A program made the translations under genes and the position numbers. From positions 310,001 to 374,000 of the forward strand of contig CAJTLP010000001.1 of NCBI GenBank assembly GCA_910577195.1: a DNA stretch of 64,000 nucleotides, written 5' to 3'. Under the pieces are notes generated by a model. The model worked only from the letters and a program-made list of their open reading frames with translations, was not told where the DNA came from and did not search any database. Position 1 is the stretch's first letter. The number at the start of each line of letters is the position of its first letter. Below, piece after piece: positions 23,797 through 36,760 of this stretch. This DNA is from an uncultured Eubacterium sp. GTDB taxonomy: Bacteria; Bacillota; Clostridia; Oscillospirales; Acutalibacteraceae.

Positions 23797-25692
23797 ATGT
23801 CGAAAATAAAACATGAATATGAATTTCCGCTCTATCTTTTCCACAGCGGAAAAAACTATAAGTCATATGAATTCTTCGGCTGTCATAAAATAAATGACGG
23901 ACGATTTGTTTTCAGAGTGTGGGCACCGCATGCAGTCACTGTTTCTGTTGTGGGTGATTTCAACGGCTGGGATGAAAATATTAATATCATGAATCAGATT
24001 TCACCCGGCATATGGGAAATCGAAATGGATGATATATTGGTCTTTGACTGCTATAAATATGCAATACGCACAAAAAACGGCGGAATGAATATGAAGGCTG
24101 ACCCTTATGCTTTCCACGCTGAAACACGTCCCGGAACTGCATCCAAGGTTTACGGAGATATTGAGTACAAGTGGAAAGATGAAAAGTGGTATAAAAAATC
24201 AAAGAACGGAAACATTCTTGAAAAGCCTGTCAATATTTATGAAATCCATTTCGGCTCATGGAAGCAGCACGAAAACGGTGATTTCCTGTCCTACCGCCAA
24301 ATGGCAGATGAGCTTATTCCCTACGTAAAGGATATGGGCTACACACATATCGAAATGATGCCGATAATGGAATATCCATTTGACGGCTCATGGGGATATC
24401 AGGTTACAAGCTACTTTGCTCCCACATCACGATACGGCAAGCCTGAAGACTTAATGTACTTTATTGATTCCTGCCATAAGGCCGAAATCGGAGTGATTCT
24501 TGACTGGGTTCCTGCCCATTTCCCTAAAGATGCATACGGACTTTATGAATTTGACGGAGAATGCACCTACGAATATTCCGATCTGAAAAAAGGCGAACAC
24601 AAGGAATGGGGAACAAGAGTTTTTGATTACGGCAAGAACGAGGTTAAATCCTTCCTGATTTCATCGGCTATGTACTGGGTTGATAAATTTCATTTTGACG
24701 GCCTGCGAGTTGATGCAGTAGCATCCATGCTTTATCTTGACTACGGCAGAGAAAACGGAGAATGGACACCAAACAAAAACGGCGGTCGTGAAAATCTTGA
24801 GGCAGTTGAATTTTTCAGGGAGCTCAACTGTGCAATGTTCAGCGAACACCCCGAGGTAATGATGATTGCTGAGGAATCAACAGCCTGGCCGATGATTACA
24901 ATGCCTACCGACATCGGCGGTCTCGGTTTCAACTTCAAGTGGAATATGGGCTGGATGAACGACATGCTGCGCTACACTTCTATGGATCCTCTTTTCAGAA
25001 AAGGAAATCACAGCTGCATTACCTTCAGCTTTTTCTATGCTTTCAGCGAAAACTTTATTTTACCTATCAGCCACGATGAGGTTGTACACGGAAAGGCGAG
25101 TCTTATAAATAAGATGCCGGGCGATTACGATATGAAGTTCGACGGCTTGCGTCTCTTCCTTGCATATATGTTTGCTCATCCCGGAAAAAAGCTGTTATTT
25201 ATGGGCAGTGAATTCGGACAATTCATTGAGTGGAACTACAAGCAGGGACTTGACTGGCTGCTGCTGGATTATGAAAAGCACAGAAAAATGCTCGGCTTCA
25301 CCAAAGAGCTGAATACATTCTATAAAAATCATTCTGCACTTTGGGAAATTGATTACAGCTGGGAGGGCTTCCAGTGGATATCAAGTGAGGACAATGCAAA
25401 TTCCATTATAGCATTCAGAAGAATTGACAAAAAAGGCAAGGAGCTTATTGCTATATTTAACTTTACGCCGAACAGCTTTGACGAGTACAGAATCGGTGTA
25501 CCTGAAAATGCAACATACAAGGTGGTTCTTGACACCTCCCTTGAAAAATACGGCGGCACAAAACCACGTATATCCGGAACATACAAGGCTAAGAAATTCC
25601 CAATGCACGGCCTTGACCAGAGCATCGGTGTAAAGCTGAACGGACTTTCCGCAATATATCTTGAGAAAAAAGAAACAAAAAAGAAAAACTAA
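23797..25692 (+). CDS. glgB: 1,4-alpha-glucan branching enzyme
   Basis: A 631-residue GH13 enzyme that makes the alpha-1,6 branches of glycogen. A CBM48 domain ([20 protein letters not shown]) precedes the catalytic barrel. Catalytic residues: nucleophile Asp306 in [10 protein letters not shown], acid/base Glu359 in [10 protein letters not shown] and Asp427 in [10 protein letters not shown]. Start ATG 23797 follows AAGGAGATG; the in-frame TTG at 23767 upstream lies inside the leader structure and is rejected. First gene of glgB-glgC-glgD-glgA; glgC follows after 12 bp. Confidence 0.96.
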   Translation: MSKIKHEYEFPLYLFHSGKNYKSYEFFGCHKINDGRFVFRVWAPHAVTVSVVGDFNGWDENINIMNQISPGIWEIEMDDILVFDCYKYAIRTKNGGMNMKADPYAFHAETRPGTASKVYGDIEYKWKDEKWYKKSKNGNILEKPVNIYEIHFGSWKQHENGDFLSYRQMADELIPYVKDMGYTHIEMMPIMEYPFDGSWGYQVTSYFAPTSRYGKPEDLMYFIDSCHKAEIGVILDWVPAHFPKDAYGLYEFDGECTYEYSDLKKGEHKEWGTRVFDYGKNEVKSFLISSAMYWVDKFHFDGLRVDAVASMLYLDYGRENGEWTPNKNGGRENLEAVEFFRELNCAMFSEHPEVMMIAEESTAWPMITMPTDIGGLGFNFKWNMGWMNDMLRYTSMDPLFRKGNHSCITFSFFYAFSENFILPISHDEVVHGKASLINKMPGDYDMKFDGLRLFLAYMFAHPGKKLLFMGSEFGQFIEWNYKQGLDWLLLDYEKHRKMLGFTKELNTFYKNHSALWEIDYSWEGFQWISSEDNANSIIAFRRIDKKGKELIAIFNFTPNSFDEYRIGVPENATYKVVLDTSLEKYGGTKPRISGTYKAKKFPMHGLDQSIGVKLNGLSAIYLEKKETKKKN

Positions 25693-25704
25693 AGGAGATA
25701 AAAA

Positions 25705-26913
25705 ATGGCACACAAATCAAACGTTGTTGCAATGCTGCTTGCAGGCGGTCAGGGCAGCCGACTGGGAGTTCTGACAAAAAACATTGCAAAGCCGGCTGTA
25801 CCTTACGGCGGCAATTACAGAATCATTGATTTTCCGCTTTCAAACTGCGTTAACAGCGGTATTTATACCGTAGGTGTTTTAACACAGTATCAGCCTTTGG
25901 AGCTTAATGATTATCTCGGCAACGGTCAGCCTTGGGACCTTGACCGTCAGCACGGAGGCATTCACGTGCTTTCACCATACGAGGCAATCGGCGGTGCAGA
26001 GTGGTATAAAGGCACTGCAAACGCAATCTACCAAAACATCAATTTTATTGAAAAATATGATCCTGAATATGTTGTTATCCTTTCAGGTGACCATATTTAT
26101 AAAATGGATTATGCAAAAATGGTTGATTTCCACAAAAAGAATGATGCAGCATGCACCATAGCCGTACTTGAAGTACCTTGGGAAGAGGCATCACGTTTCG
26201 GTATCCTTGCCACAAAGGACAACGATGAAATTTACGAATTTGCAGAGAAGCCTGAAAAGCCAAAGAGCAACAAGGCTTCAATGGGCGTTTATGTATTCAG
26301 CTGGGATAAGCTTAAGCAGTATCTTATTCAGGATGAAAACACTGAAGGCTCTTCAAACGATTTCGGCAAAAACATCATTCCTACAATGCTTGATGCAGGC
26401 GAGAGAATGTTCGCATTCCCATTCAAGGGCTACTGGAAGGATGTAGGAACAATTGACTCACTCTGGGAAGCAAACCTGGATATCATCAATCCGAACGTTG
26501 ACCTTGATTTAAGCGATAAAAGCTGGAGAATTTATTCAAGAAATCCTATGGCTCCGCCGCACTACATAGGCAAAAATGCTGTTGTTGAAAACTCCTCAAT
26601 CAGCGAAGGCTGTGAGATTGAGGGCAGCGTTGATTACAGCGTGGTATCATCAAACGTTGTCATTGAGGAAGATGCTGATATTAAATACAGTGTAATCATG
26701 CCCGGTGCAGTTATTAAAAAAGGTGCTAAGGTTTACTATTCAATCGTTGCAGAAAATGCAGTAATTGAAGAGGATGCCAAAATCGGTGAAATTCCCGAAC
26801 AGCTTGAAAACCCTGAGGAATGGGGAATCCCGGTAATCGGTGCCGGTGCCACTGTTACAAAAGGAAAATATGTAGCACCCGGAGTAATGGTAAAATCAGG
26901 AGAGGAGGTATAA
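25705..26913 (+). CDS. glgC: Glucose-1-phosphate adenylyltransferase, catalytic subunit
   Basis: A 402-residue ADP-glucose pyrophosphorylase; it makes ADP-glucose from ATP and glucose-1-phosphate, the committed step of glycogen synthesis. The nucleotide-binding [15 protein letters not shown], substrate-binding [30 protein letters not shown] (metal-binding Asp) and [10 protein letters not shown] are intact. The C-terminus is a left-handed beta-helix with hexapeptide repeats. Paired with glgD, four bases downstream, as in other Firmicutes where the two form a hetero-oligomer. Confidence 0.96.
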   Translation: MAHKSNVVAMLLAGGQGSRLGVLTKNIAKPAVPYGGNYRIIDFPLSNCVNSGIYTVGVLTQYQPLELNDYLGNGQPWDLDRQHGGIHVLSPYEAIGGAEWYKGTANAIYQNINFIEKYDPEYVVILSGDHIYKMDYAKMVDFHKKNDAACTIAVLEVPWEEASRFGILATKDNDEIYEFAEKPEKPKSNKASMGVYVFSWDKLKQYLIQDENTEGSSNDFGKNIIPTMLDAGERMFAFPFKGYWKDVGTIDSLWEANLDIINPNVDLDLSDKSWRIYSRNPMAPPHYIGKNAVVENSSISEGCEIEGSVDYSVVSSNVVIEEDADIKYSVIMPGAVIKKGAKVYYSIVAENAVIEEDAKIGEIPEQLENPEEWGIPVIGAGATVTKGKYVAPGVMVKSGEEV

Positions 26914-26917
26914 GTCA

Positions 26918-28036
26918 ATGAACGGTAAAAAAGTTTTAGGTATTGTATTTGCAAATATTCATGAGGAGGCTCTTGACTCCCTCACAGCTATGAGAACAAT
27001 GGGCTCCGTTCCGTTTTGCTCACGCTTTCGTCTGATTGACTTTCCTCTTTCAAATATGGTTGACAGCGAAATTGCAAAAATCGGTGTGGTAACAAACGCA
27101 AATTTCCAGTCACTTATGGACCACGTGGGAACAGGTAAGCCTTGGGATCTGAGCAGAAAGACAGACGGTCTCTATCTTCTGCCTCCTTTTTCAATCGGCA
27201 GTGCCACAATGTGGGGAAACAGAATTGATGCAATTTACGGCAATATGAATTTTCTCCGTCAGTCAAATCAGGATTATGTTCTTATGTCTGACTGCAACCA
27301 CGTCGTTTCAGCAGATTACAGAGAATTGTTCGATGCCCACGAGGAAAGCGGTGCAGACATTACAATTTTAGGTGTAAGGGGCAAAACACCTAAGAATATC
27401 GGCTCTGTGCTTACCTTTGACAAGGTTGAGGAAAACGGCAGAATCACTGAGATGAGTCTCGATAAAAAGACGGACGATGAGGTCTTCTATTCCTGCAACA
27501 TTATGATTATGAAGAAGTATCTTCTTGAATCACTTGTTACAACTGCCCACTCCAAGAATGAAATCTCATACCAGCGCAGCATCATTATGGCGAATATCAA
27601 AAATCTTAAAATACACGCCTTTGACGCAACGGACAGCTTTGTGGGAACCATTGATTCCATCCAGAGCTATTATGATATTTCGATGTCTGTTCTTGAAAAG
27701 GAAAACAGGAAAAAGCTGTTCAAGCACCCTATTTCCACAAAAGAGCGTGACGATATGCCTACTCTTTACGGTCCGGATTCTTCACTGAAAAATTCTCTTG
27801 TGGCAGACGGATGCATCATTGAAGGAACAGTTGAAAACTGCATTATCTTCAAGGGCGTAAAAATCGGAAAAGATACAGTTGTTAAGGATTCCATCCTTAT
27901 GCAGGATACAGTTATCGGAAGCAATGCTAAAATCAGCTGTATCATATCTGATAAAAATGTTGATATAAAAGACGGTGTTGAGCTGGCAGGTGCAAAAACC
28001 TTCCCTATCTGCTTGACAAAGAATACAAGAGTATAA
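26918..28036 (+). CDS. glgD: Glucose-1-phosphate adenylyltransferase subunit GlgD
   Basis: A 372-residue paralogue of GlgC. The nucleotide loop GGQGSR is replaced by NIHEEALDSLTAMRTMGSVP and the DH of the metal site by MSDCNHVV, so it is expected to be poorly active or inactive alone. In Bacillus-type systems GlgD acts as a partner that enhances GlgC. The start ATG 26918 follows GGAGGT at the end of glgC. Confidence 0.93.
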   Translation: MNGKKVLGIVFANIHEEALDSLTAMRTMGSVPFCSRFRLIDFPLSNMVDSEIAKIGVVTNANFQSLMDHVGTGKPWDLSRKTDGLYLLPPFSIGSATMWGNRIDAIYGNMNFLRQSNQDYVLMSDCNHVVSADYRELFDAHEESGADITILGVRGKTPKNIGSVLTFDKVEENGRITEMSLDKKTDDEVFYSCNIMIMKKYLLESLVTTAHSKNEISYQRSIIMANIKNLKIHAFDATDSFVGTIDSIQSYYDISMSVLEKENRKKLFKHPISTKERDDMPTLYGPDSSLKNSLVADGCIIEGTVENCIIFKGVKIGKDTVVKDSILMQDTVIGSNAKISCIISDKNVDIKDGVELAGAKTFPICLTKNTRV

Positions 28037-28050
28037 GAAAGGTTAAGAAT

Positions 28051-29469
28051 ATGAAAGTTTTATACGTTGCATCTGAAGCACTCCCATTTATGGCATCAGG
28101 CGGACTCGGTGATGTTGCCGGCTCACTGCCTGTAGCGCTCAGAAAAAGACTGATCGGCTGCCGCGTGGTAATGCCGCTCTACGACAACATCAAGCAGGAA
28201 TATAAGGATAAAATGAAATTTATTACCTCAATTTCTGTTCCTGTTTCATGGAGAAGACAGTACTGCGGAATCTTTGAGGCAAAAGCAAACGGAGTTATTT
28301 ACTATTTCCTTGATAATCAGTATTATTTCAAGCGTGACGGAATTTACGGTCACTATGATGATGCTGAGCGTTTTGCATTCTTTGCAAGAGCAGCATTGGA
28401 AATCATCCCTGTTATCGACTGGAAACCGGATATCATTCACTGTAATGACTGGCAGAGTGCACTTACTCCTCTTTATTATAGCTGCTATTATGCAAACAGA
28501 ATGGGATTTGAAAATATAAAAACTGTTTTCACAATACATAATATCCAGTATCAGGGCAAATACGGCGACGAGCTCCTTAACGACGTACTCGGAATCGCAC
28601 CTGAATATAACAACCTCATTCTTTATGACGGACTGGTTAACTTTATGAAGGCCGGTATTGAATGTGCCAATAAGGTTACTACCGTATCACCCACATATGC
28701 TAAGGAAATACTCGACCCTTGGTTCAGTCATGGTCTTGATCCGATTCTCAATCAGAGAAGCTGGAAGCTCTGCGGCATACTTAATGGTATTGACGTGGAC
28801 GGCTATAACCCTGAAACAGATAAGGATATATGGGCCAATTACAATGCTGAAGATTTTACAAATAAGGCTGTGAACAAGGCTGAGCTTCAGAAAATGATGG
28901 GTATGAACGTAGATGCCAATGTTCCTGTAATCGGAATTGTCAGCCGTCTTGTTGGTCACAAGGGTGTGGACCTTATGAAAGAGGTACTGGAGAAGAGCAT
29001 CTGCGAACGCAATATTCAGTACGTTGTTCTGGGCAGCGGTGAATGGCAGTATGAAAACTACTTCCGCTATCTGCACGACAAATATCCTGACAAGGTAGGT
29101 ATCACAATCGGCTTTGTTCCTGACCTTGCAAGAAAAATCTATGCCGGTGCAGATATGTTCCTGATGCCGAGCAAGTCAGAGCCTTGCGGTCTTTCACAAA
29201 TGGTAGCACTCCGATATGGTACATTGCCAATTGTCCGTGAAACAGGAGGACTCAAGGACTCTATCACAGACTGCGGCGACGGTGAAGGAAACGGCTTCAC
29301 CTTCAAAACATATGATGCATACGATATGCTCGGAGCAATTTACCGTGCACATGATGCATATTACAGTGACGGATGGAGCAGATTGGTTAAGCGTGCACTT
29401 GACTGCGATATGAGCTGGGGAAAGAGTGCAAACGAATATATAAAAATGTACCGTGCCCTGCTTAAATAA
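28051..29469 (+). CDS. glgA: Glycogen synthase (ADP-glucose), GT5
   Basis: A 472-residue GT-B enzyme that elongates alpha-1,4-glucan from ADP-glucose. MKVLYVASEALPFMASGGLG is the N-terminal substrate loop; the usual K-T-G-G-L reads A-S-G-G-L here, so the Lys that contacts ADP-glucose is shifted or replaced. FTIHNIQYQGKY, the ADP-binding ISRLVGHKGVD-like block, and MPSKSEPCGLSQMVALRYG with the catalytic Glu are intact. Last gene of the glg operon, before a terminator. Confidence 0.95.
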   Translation: MKVLYVASEALPFMASGGLGDVAGSLPVALRKRLIGCRVVMPLYDNIKQEYKDKMKFITSISVPVSWRRQYCGIFEAKANGVIYYFLDNQYYFKRDGIYGHYDDAERFAFFARAALEIIPVIDWKPDIIHCNDWQSALTPLYYSCYYANRMGFENIKTVFTIHNIQYQGKYGDELLNDVLGIAPEYNNLILYDGLVNFMKAGIECANKVTTVSPTYAKEILDPWFSHGLDPILNQRSWKLCGILNGIDVDGYNPETDKDIWANYNAEDFTNKAVNKAELQKMMGMNVDANVPVIGIVSRLVGHKGVDLMKEVLEKSICERNIQYVVLGSGEWQYENYFRYLHDKYPDKVGITIGFVPDLARKIYAGADMFLMPSKSEPCGLSQMVALRYGTLPIVRETGGLKDSITDCGDGEGNGFTFKTYDAYDMLGAIYRAHDAYYSDGWSRLVKRALDCDMSWGKSANEYIKMYRALLK

Positions 29470-29489
29470 TAAAATAGTATAATAGATAT

Positions 29490-29530
29490 AAATCCTGAGT
29501 ATTGTTTATATACTCAGGATTTACTTATTT
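29490..29530 (+). terminator. Terminator of glg operon
   Basis: A 13-bp stem (AAATCCTGAGTAT with ATACTCAGGATTT, 29490-29522) followed by a T-rich stretch. Confidence 0.8.
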
Positions 29531-29606
29531 TATATACCATTATATTGTCTATGTGCATATATTTGTTTCCAAATGATGAATTTTTTTCATTTTTAGGAAA
29601 AAACTA

Positions 29607-29635
29607 TTGACAAATCAGCAAAATAGATATAGTAT
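29607..29635 (+). promoter_or_regulatory. Promoter of hrcA operon
   Basis: TTGACA (29607-29612), 17-nt spacer, TAGTAT (29630-29635). CIRCE begins about 10 bp downstream, covering the transcription start. Confidence 0.75.
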
Positions 29636-29645
29636 TATAACAGAG

Positions 29646-29672
29646 TTAGCACTCAGGTGTTTAGAGTGCTAA
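29646..29672 (+). promoter_or_regulatory. CIRCE element (HrcA operator)
   Basis: A perfect consensus CIRCE: TTAGCACTC (29646-29654), nine bases, GAGTGCTAA (29664-29672). HrcA binds it to repress the heat-shock operon until unfolded protein titrates GroEL. Confidence 0.97.
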
Positions 29673-29703
29673 CAGCAAAAAATCACAAAGAGGTGCGGAA
29701 AGG

Positions 29704-30731
29704 ATGATAAGTGAAAGACGTCTGGCAATACTCAGCTTAATCATAGAGCATTATATTCAGACAGGCGAACCAATGGGTTCAAAAACATTATGCCAGCTTC
29801 TTCCCTACTCCGTTTCCAGTGCCACTGTAAGAAATGAAATGGCTTACCTTTCAGAGCTCGGTTACCTTGAACAAAGGCATACCAGCGGAGGGCGTGTACC
29901 AAGCAAGGCTTCATACAGATATTATGTTGACAGCATTATGGTGCCGAAGAGCATTTCAGCCTACGATAAAAAAGTGATCGCTGAAACGCTTTCCGTTAAC
30001 TCCGGTGATCCGGAACGTCTTCTCTCGGATGCAGCCAAACTGCTGGCACAGTACACTCACTGCATCGGCTTCTGTTGTTCAGTTGAAGATCCGCTGGACT
30101 GCATACAGGGTATAGACCTTATACCTGCAGGCAATTCAAAGGCGATGCTTGTAATGCTTACGGTGGGCAGCAAAATAAAATCCTCATTAATCAATATTCC
30201 GTGTCCGATTGATGATGAATTCAGATTGTTATTCTACGAGGTAGTCAACAGGCTGTTCGTCGGCACACCGCTTACAGATGTCAATCTTTCACTGATTCAG
30301 CGCTCAGTGCTGATAGCAAGAGAAAGAGTGTTTGACCTTCTGCCGGTGCTCACCTCTCTCTGTTCTCTGTGCAGTGAGGCATCACAAAGCAAGCTGAATA
30401 TCGAAAGCGAAACCAATTTGCTCTCCCACGAGGATTTGGGAAACGAGGTTTACAAAATCCTTTCATTCCTTGCAGATAAAGAAAAGCTGATTGATTTTTC
30501 AAAGCAGTTCGCCAAAACAAATGCAAGGCGTACCATGTTTATAGGTGATGAAAATCCGTTATACGAATTAAAAAACACCTCAACCATTATTTCAAAATTC
30601 ACATACGGCAACAACCAGGTTGCCGCTTTGGGAATGATAGGCTCAACAAGAATTGACTATCAGCGTATTATTCCCTGTGTGGAATATATATTTAATACAG
30701 TAGATGCTCTGCTCTCAAAAGGAGGTACGAA

Positions 30732-30735
<4 letters not shown>
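29704..30735 (+). CDS. hrcA: Heat-inducible transcription repressor HrcA
   Basis: A 343-residue class I heat-shock repressor. The winged-helix N-terminus (ISERRLAILSLIIEHYIQTG, then SSATVRNEMAYLSELGYLEQ) and HTSGGRVPSKASYRYYVD are diagnostic. A perfect CIRCE lies 31 bp upstream, so it represses itself along with grpE, dnaK and dnaJ. It overlaps grpE by four bases (ATGA). Confidence 0.97.
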
Positions 30736-33118
<2,383 letters not shown>

Positions 33119-33149
33119 TAAATAATATATAATCAACAAGCAATGTAGC

Positions 33150-33184
33150 GGCGGGATATTATAAGTCCCGCCCTGCAATATTTT
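33150..33184 (+). terminator. Hairpin between dnaK and dnaJ
   Basis: A 7-bp GC-only stem GGCGGGA/TCCCGCC (33150-33156 with 33166-33172) followed after a short gap by ATATTTTAAT. It may be a weak terminator or stabiliser that lowers dnaJ relative to dnaK. Confidence 0.55.
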
Positions 33185-33256
33185 AATATAACAATTCATG
33201 AATTTTTTCGTTAGTAACACAGTATAACGGAAAAAGGCATAATTGGAGGTGTATGA

Positions 33257-34402
33257 ATGCCTGAGAATAAAAGAGACTACTACGAGGTGCTGGGCGTAAA
33301 CAAAGGTGCCAGCGATGATGAAATAAAAAAAGCATACAGAAAGACAGCAAAAAAATATCATCCGGACCTGAATCCTGACAATGCGGAGGCAGAGGCAAAG
33401 TTCAAGGAATGCAACGAGGCATATGAGGTTTTATCCGACCCACAGAAAAAAGCACGTTACGACCAGTTCGGCTTTGCGGGAGTTGATCCTAACTATGGTG
33501 CAGGTCAAGGCGGAGCAGGCTTCGGCGGCGGCTTTGGCTTTGACGGTGATATTGATTTGGGAGATATTTTCTCCTCTTTCTTCGGCGGCGGTTTTGGCGG
33601 AGGAGGCAGGAATCCTAACGCTCCGCAAAGAGGACGTGATTTGCAGACTGCTGTCAGTCTTACCTTTGAGGAGGCAGCAAAGGGCTGCAAGAAAACCATT
33701 GAGGTTATGCGTGTTATGGACTGCAGCGAATGCGGCGGTTCAGGTGCTGCAAAGGGCACATCACCTACCACCTGTCCTGAATGTCAGGGCAGAGGTGTAA
33801 TCAACGTTCAGCAGAGAAGTCCGTTTGGTGTAATGACCACACAGAAAACCTGTAACCGCTGCGGCGGAACAGGAAAGATTATCACCTCACCATGCCATAA
33901 ATGTAACGGCAAGGGCAAGGTGCGTGCAAGAAAGAAAATTGACATCAACATTCCTGCCGGCATTGATAACAACCAGGTAGTCAATGTAAGAGGCTTCGGA
34001 AACGATGGTACAAACGGCGGACCTGCCGGCGACCTCAAGGTAGTTGTCAATATCAAAAAGCACCCTTACTTTAACCGTGACGGATATGATGTATGGGTTG
34101 ACAGACATATTTCATTTGTTCAGGCAACTCTCGGTGCTGAAGTCCAAGTACCTACTCTTGAAGGTGATACAAAACTGAATATCCCTGCAGGAACACAGCC
34201 CGGTGAAGTATTCACCCTTAAGGGCAACAAGGGTATACAGCGTCTCAATGGTATGGGCAAGGGTGACGAGCATGTAAGAATCATTGTCGATATTCCGAAA
34301 TCCGTTACAGATGAACAGAAAGAGCTTTTAAAGCAGTTTGACAAAAACTATGTTCCGCCAAAGGGTAAAGAAGGCTTTTTTGACAAATTCAAAAAGAAAT
34401 AA
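33257..34402 (+). CDS. dnaJ: Chaperone DnaJ (Hsp40)
   Basis: A 381-residue type I J protein that stimulates DnaK ATPase and delivers substrates. Order: J domain (RDYYEVLGV, with the HPD motif in YHPDLNPDN), a Gly/Phe-rich linker about residues 75-115, four zinc-binding CxxCxGxG repeats ([32 protein letters not shown]) and the C-terminal substrate domains. GGAGGTG lies upstream. Last gene of the heat-shock operon. Confidence 0.97.
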   Translation: MPENKRDYYEVLGVNKGASDDEIKKAYRKTAKKYHPDLNPDNAEAEAKFKECNEAYEVLSDPQKKARYDQFGFAGVDPNYGAGQGGAGFGGGFGFDGDIDLGDIFSSFFGGGFGGGGRNPNAPQRGRDLQTAVSLTFEEAAKGCKKTIEVMRVMDCSECGGSGAAKGTSPTTCPECQGRGVINVQQRSPFGVMTTQKTCNRCGGTGKIITSPCHKCNGKGKVRARKKIDINIPAGIDNNQVVNVRGFGNDGTNGGPAGDLKVVVNIKKHPYFNRDGYDVWVDRHISFVQATLGAEVQVPTLEGDTKLNIPAGTQPGEVFTLKGNKGIQRLNGMGKGDEHVRIIVDIPKSVTDEQKELLKQFDKNYVPPKGKEGFFDKFKKK

Positions 34403-34439
34403 TAACATAGCCAAACAAGAGTTGAACAAAATAAGGTTT

Positions 34440-34480
34440 AAATCAGGATTGAATGTTCAGTCCTGATTTTCTTATTTTTA
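34440..34480 (+). terminator. Terminator of heat-shock operon
   Basis: A 13-bp stem with one G-T pair (34440-34452 with 34457-34469), loop ATGT, then TTTCTTATTTTTA. Confidence 0.8.
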
Positions 34481-34560
34481 TCTGACATGAAATTGCATAA
34501 AATATCAGGAATATAAAAGTCAGCTGTTCTATAATAATCTCAACAGAAAGGGATGAGGTA

Positions 34561-35436
34561 ATGAACTATACGCAGGGGCTGCAAAACGCAATTGACTATA
34601 TTGAAGAGCATCTTACGGATGATTTGGATATAGAGGAAATTGCAGCACAATCAGGATTGTCCGCATTTTACTTTCAGAGGATTTTCAATATACTTTGTGA
34701 TTATTCACTGGGTGAATATATCAGAAACCGCAGATTAACTCTCGCCGGCAACGAGTTAAGCGGTACAGATGAAAAGGTAATTGATATCGCACTGAAATAC
34801 GGATATGATACACCTGAAAGCTTTTCAAGAGCCTTTTCAAGGTTTCACGGAATTACTCCATCGCAGGCTAAGAAAAACAGCTCACCGCTGAAATCATTCT
34901 CACGCCTTTCTCTTGAAATTCATTTAAAAGGCGGTAATATTATGGATTACAAAATTGTAAAAAAGGATGCATTCAAGGTGCTGGAAAAAATCAGTACGCA
35001 TAGTATTGATGATGAGCAGAACAAAAACACCATACCTGATTTCTGGACTCAGTCGCATCAGGACGGAACAGTGCAAAAGCTGTTTGATCTGACAACGGAC
35101 AAGACAAACATCTTCGGCATATGCTACGGCAACACGCCGAACAACAAGAAAACCTTTGAATACTCCATCGCGGCATTATGCGATGACAATACTGAAATAC
35201 CTGACGGATTCAGTATCAAGGAAATCCCTGCACGCACATGGGCAGTATTTGAATGCATAGGCCCTATGCCGGATGCCGTTCAGAACACCTGGCATAAAAT
35301 ATGCTCAGAATTTTTTCCGACAGCAAATTATGAACCAACATATGAAATGGATATTGAGGCATATCCGGCAGGTGTTATGACATCACCTGACTACAGAACC
35401 GAAATATGGGTAACTGTAAAAGAAAAAAAGAATTAG
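34561..35436 (+). CDS. AraC-family regulator with GyrI-like effector domain
   Basis: A 291-residue Rob/SoxS-type regulator. Residues 8-105 are the double AraC HTH (LDIEEIAAQSGLSAFYFQRI and DIALKYGYDTPESFSRAFSR with FHGITPSQAK). Residues 130-288 are a GyrI-like/AraC effector-binding domain that binds small hydrophobic ligands (YKIVKKDAFKVLEKIS, FAVFECIGPMPDAVQ-like, YEMDIEAYPAG). Typical of multidrug-sensing regulators. It stands alone with a terminator behind it; no efflux pump is adjacent. Confidence 0.85.
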   Translation: MNYTQGLQNAIDYIEEHLTDDLDIEEIAAQSGLSAFYFQRIFNILCDYSLGEYIRNRRLTLAGNELSGTDEKVIDIALKYGYDTPESFSRAFSRFHGITPSQAKKNSSPLKSFSRLSLEIHLKGGNIMDYKIVKKDAFKVLEKISTHSIDDEQNKNTIPDFWTQSHQDGTVQKLFDLTTDKTNIFGICYGNTPNNKKTFEYSIAALCDDNTEIPDGFSIKEIPARTWAVFECIGPMPDAVQNTWHKICSEFFPTANYEPTYEMDIEAYPAGVMTSPDYRTEIWVTVKEKKN

Positions 35437-35450
35437 AAAAAATAAGAAAG

Positions 35451-35490
35451 GGTCTGTATTCGTTTGCACGAGTACAGACCTTACTGCTTT
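35451..35490 (+). terminator. Terminator of AraC/GyrI regulator gene
   Basis: A 13-bp stem with one G-T pair (35451-35463 with 35468-35480), loop TTGC. The following tract TTACTGCTTT is only moderately T-rich. Confidence 0.6.
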
Positions 35491-35669
35491 GAAAAATTTT
35501 AATTTTATGCTATAATATTTTAAGCAGACGGTTTATTTCAAACAAATCGTGGATATATTTTAAGTAAGAATGTTAAATTCAATTTACAGAAATGAGACTT
35601 AGTCACAGTTTTAATACTATTTTTTATATATAATTAAGATAACACATCAAATTATATGGAGGTACACAA

Positions 35670-35870
35670 ATGAAAATCACTTTGAATCCGGATAAAGAAA
35701 TTGTACAGTCAATAAAGGAAGGCCTGAAAAAAACAGGCGGATATTGTCCCTGCCGAATAGAAAAATCCGAAGAGAATAAGTGTATGTGCAAAGAATTCAA
35801 GGAGCAGATAAACGATCCTGACTTTGAGGGATATTGTCATTGTATGCTTTATTATAAATCTAAAAAGTAA
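35670..35870 (+). CDS. Ferredoxin-thioredoxin reductase catalytic-chain-like protein
   Basis: A 66-residue protein with three C-x-C motifs: Cys26-Pro-Cys28, Cys38-Met-Cys40 and Cys56-His-Cys58. CPC, CxC and CHC in this order are the hallmark of the FTR catalytic beta chain, which holds a [4Fe-4S] cluster next to a redox disulfide and passes ferredoxin electrons to thioredoxin. It is much shorter than plant FTR (about 110 residues) and has no variable subunit nearby. Thioredoxin follows after 13 bp, so the pair is probably a ferredoxin-driven thioredoxin system (inference). GGAGGT precedes the ATG. Confidence 0.8.
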   Translation: MKITLNPDKEIVQSIKEGLKKTGGYCPCRIEKSEENKCMCKEFKEQINDPDFEGYCHCMLYYKSKK

Positions 35871-35883
35871 AGGAGAATGAAAA

Positions 35884-36204
35884 ATGGCTGAATTAGAAAT
35901 TACAAAAAATAATTTTACGGATGAGGTTATGAATTCCGATATACCGGTATTACTGGATTTCTGGGCAACCTGGTGCGGACCATGCCGTATGATTTCACCG
36001 ATTGTCAAGGAACTTACTGAGGAATACAGCGGAAAGCTCAAAGTTGGAAAGATAAATGTAGATGAGGAAGCAGAGCTTGCTTCAACCTTTGGTATCTCAA
36101 GCATTCCAACAATCGTAATCATCAAAAACGGTAAAATCGTAAATACGTCAGTGGGCTTTGCACCGAAGGATCAGCTTGTTAAAATGATAAATAATGAGTT
36201 ATAA
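35884..36204 (+). CDS. trxA: Thioredoxin
   Basis: A 106-residue thioredoxin with the active site WATWCGPCRM (Cys31, Cys34), the buried charged residue in VLLDFWA, and cis-Pro in SIPTIVI. It reduces protein disulfides in the cytoplasm. No NADPH thioredoxin reductase gene is in the window; the FTR-like gene directly upstream is the likely partner. Confidence 0.95.
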   Translation: MAELEITKNNFTDEVMNSDIPVLLDFWATWCGPCRMISPIVKELTEEYSGKLKVGKINVDEEAELASTFGISSIPTIVIIKNGKIVNTSVGFAPKDQLVKMINNEL

Positions 36205-36205
36205 A

Positions 36206-36245
36206 AAAACTCCTGCTTAAGTAAATCTTAGGCAGGAGTTTTCTT
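36206..36245. terminator. Bidirectional terminator after trxA
   Basis: AACTCCTGC (36208-36216) pairs with GCAGGAGTT (36232-36240), with an inner TAAG/CTTA pairing; T-rich to the right, A-run to the left. Confidence 0.8.
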
Positions 36246-36723
36246 ATTCACTTTCAAGATTCAACAGGTACACCTTTTTATCTATCCCTCCGGCATAGCC
36301 TGTAAGATTCCCAGTTGCTCCCACAACTCTGTGGCAGGGTATAATAATACTTATCGGATTATGCCCTACTGCACCTCCCACTGCCTGTGCAGACTTCAGT
36401 CCGCCTGTCATTTCTTTTGCAATTTCGCCATAGGTAATCGTTTCTCCATATGGAACCTGTGTAAGCCGTTTCCACACCCGCTGCCTGAATGCACTGCCTC
36501 TCGGCTTAATGGGAAAGTCTGTCTCAGGCTTTTCGCCATTGAAATACCTGTCCAGCCAGGAAAACACCTTTTCAAAAATCGGAAGCTCTTTTTCCTCATA
36601 ATCGGATGATAACGTATTCTTAAAATATTTCTGATTTTCAAACCATAAGCCTATTAAATTTTCTCCGTCACTTGCCAGGAGAATTTCACCTATCGGAGAT
36701 GTATACCCTGCAATATAATCCAT
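36244..36723 (-). CDS. ogt: Methylated-DNA--protein-cysteine methyltransferase
   Basis: A 159-residue suicide repair protein that transfers the methyl group of O6-methylguanine to its own cysteine. The active site is IIPCHRVVG with Cys130; RGSAFRQRVWKRLTQVPYGE and the GGAVGHNP recognition helix are intact. The length fits Ogt-type single-domain enzymes without an Ada N-terminus. It stands 37 bp downstream of corA on the same strand. Confidence 0.95.
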   Translation of the reverse strand: MDYIAGYTSPIGEILLASDGENLIGLWFENQKYFKNTLSSDYEEKELPIFEKVFSWLDRYFNGEKPETDFPIKPRGSAFRQRVWKRLTQVPYGETITYGEIAKEMTGGLKSAQAVGGAVGHNPISIIIPCHRVVGATGNLTGYAGGIDKKVYLLNLESE

Positions 36724-36760
36724 ATTATCACCCTATCATTATTTTAACATATTTAAGAAT

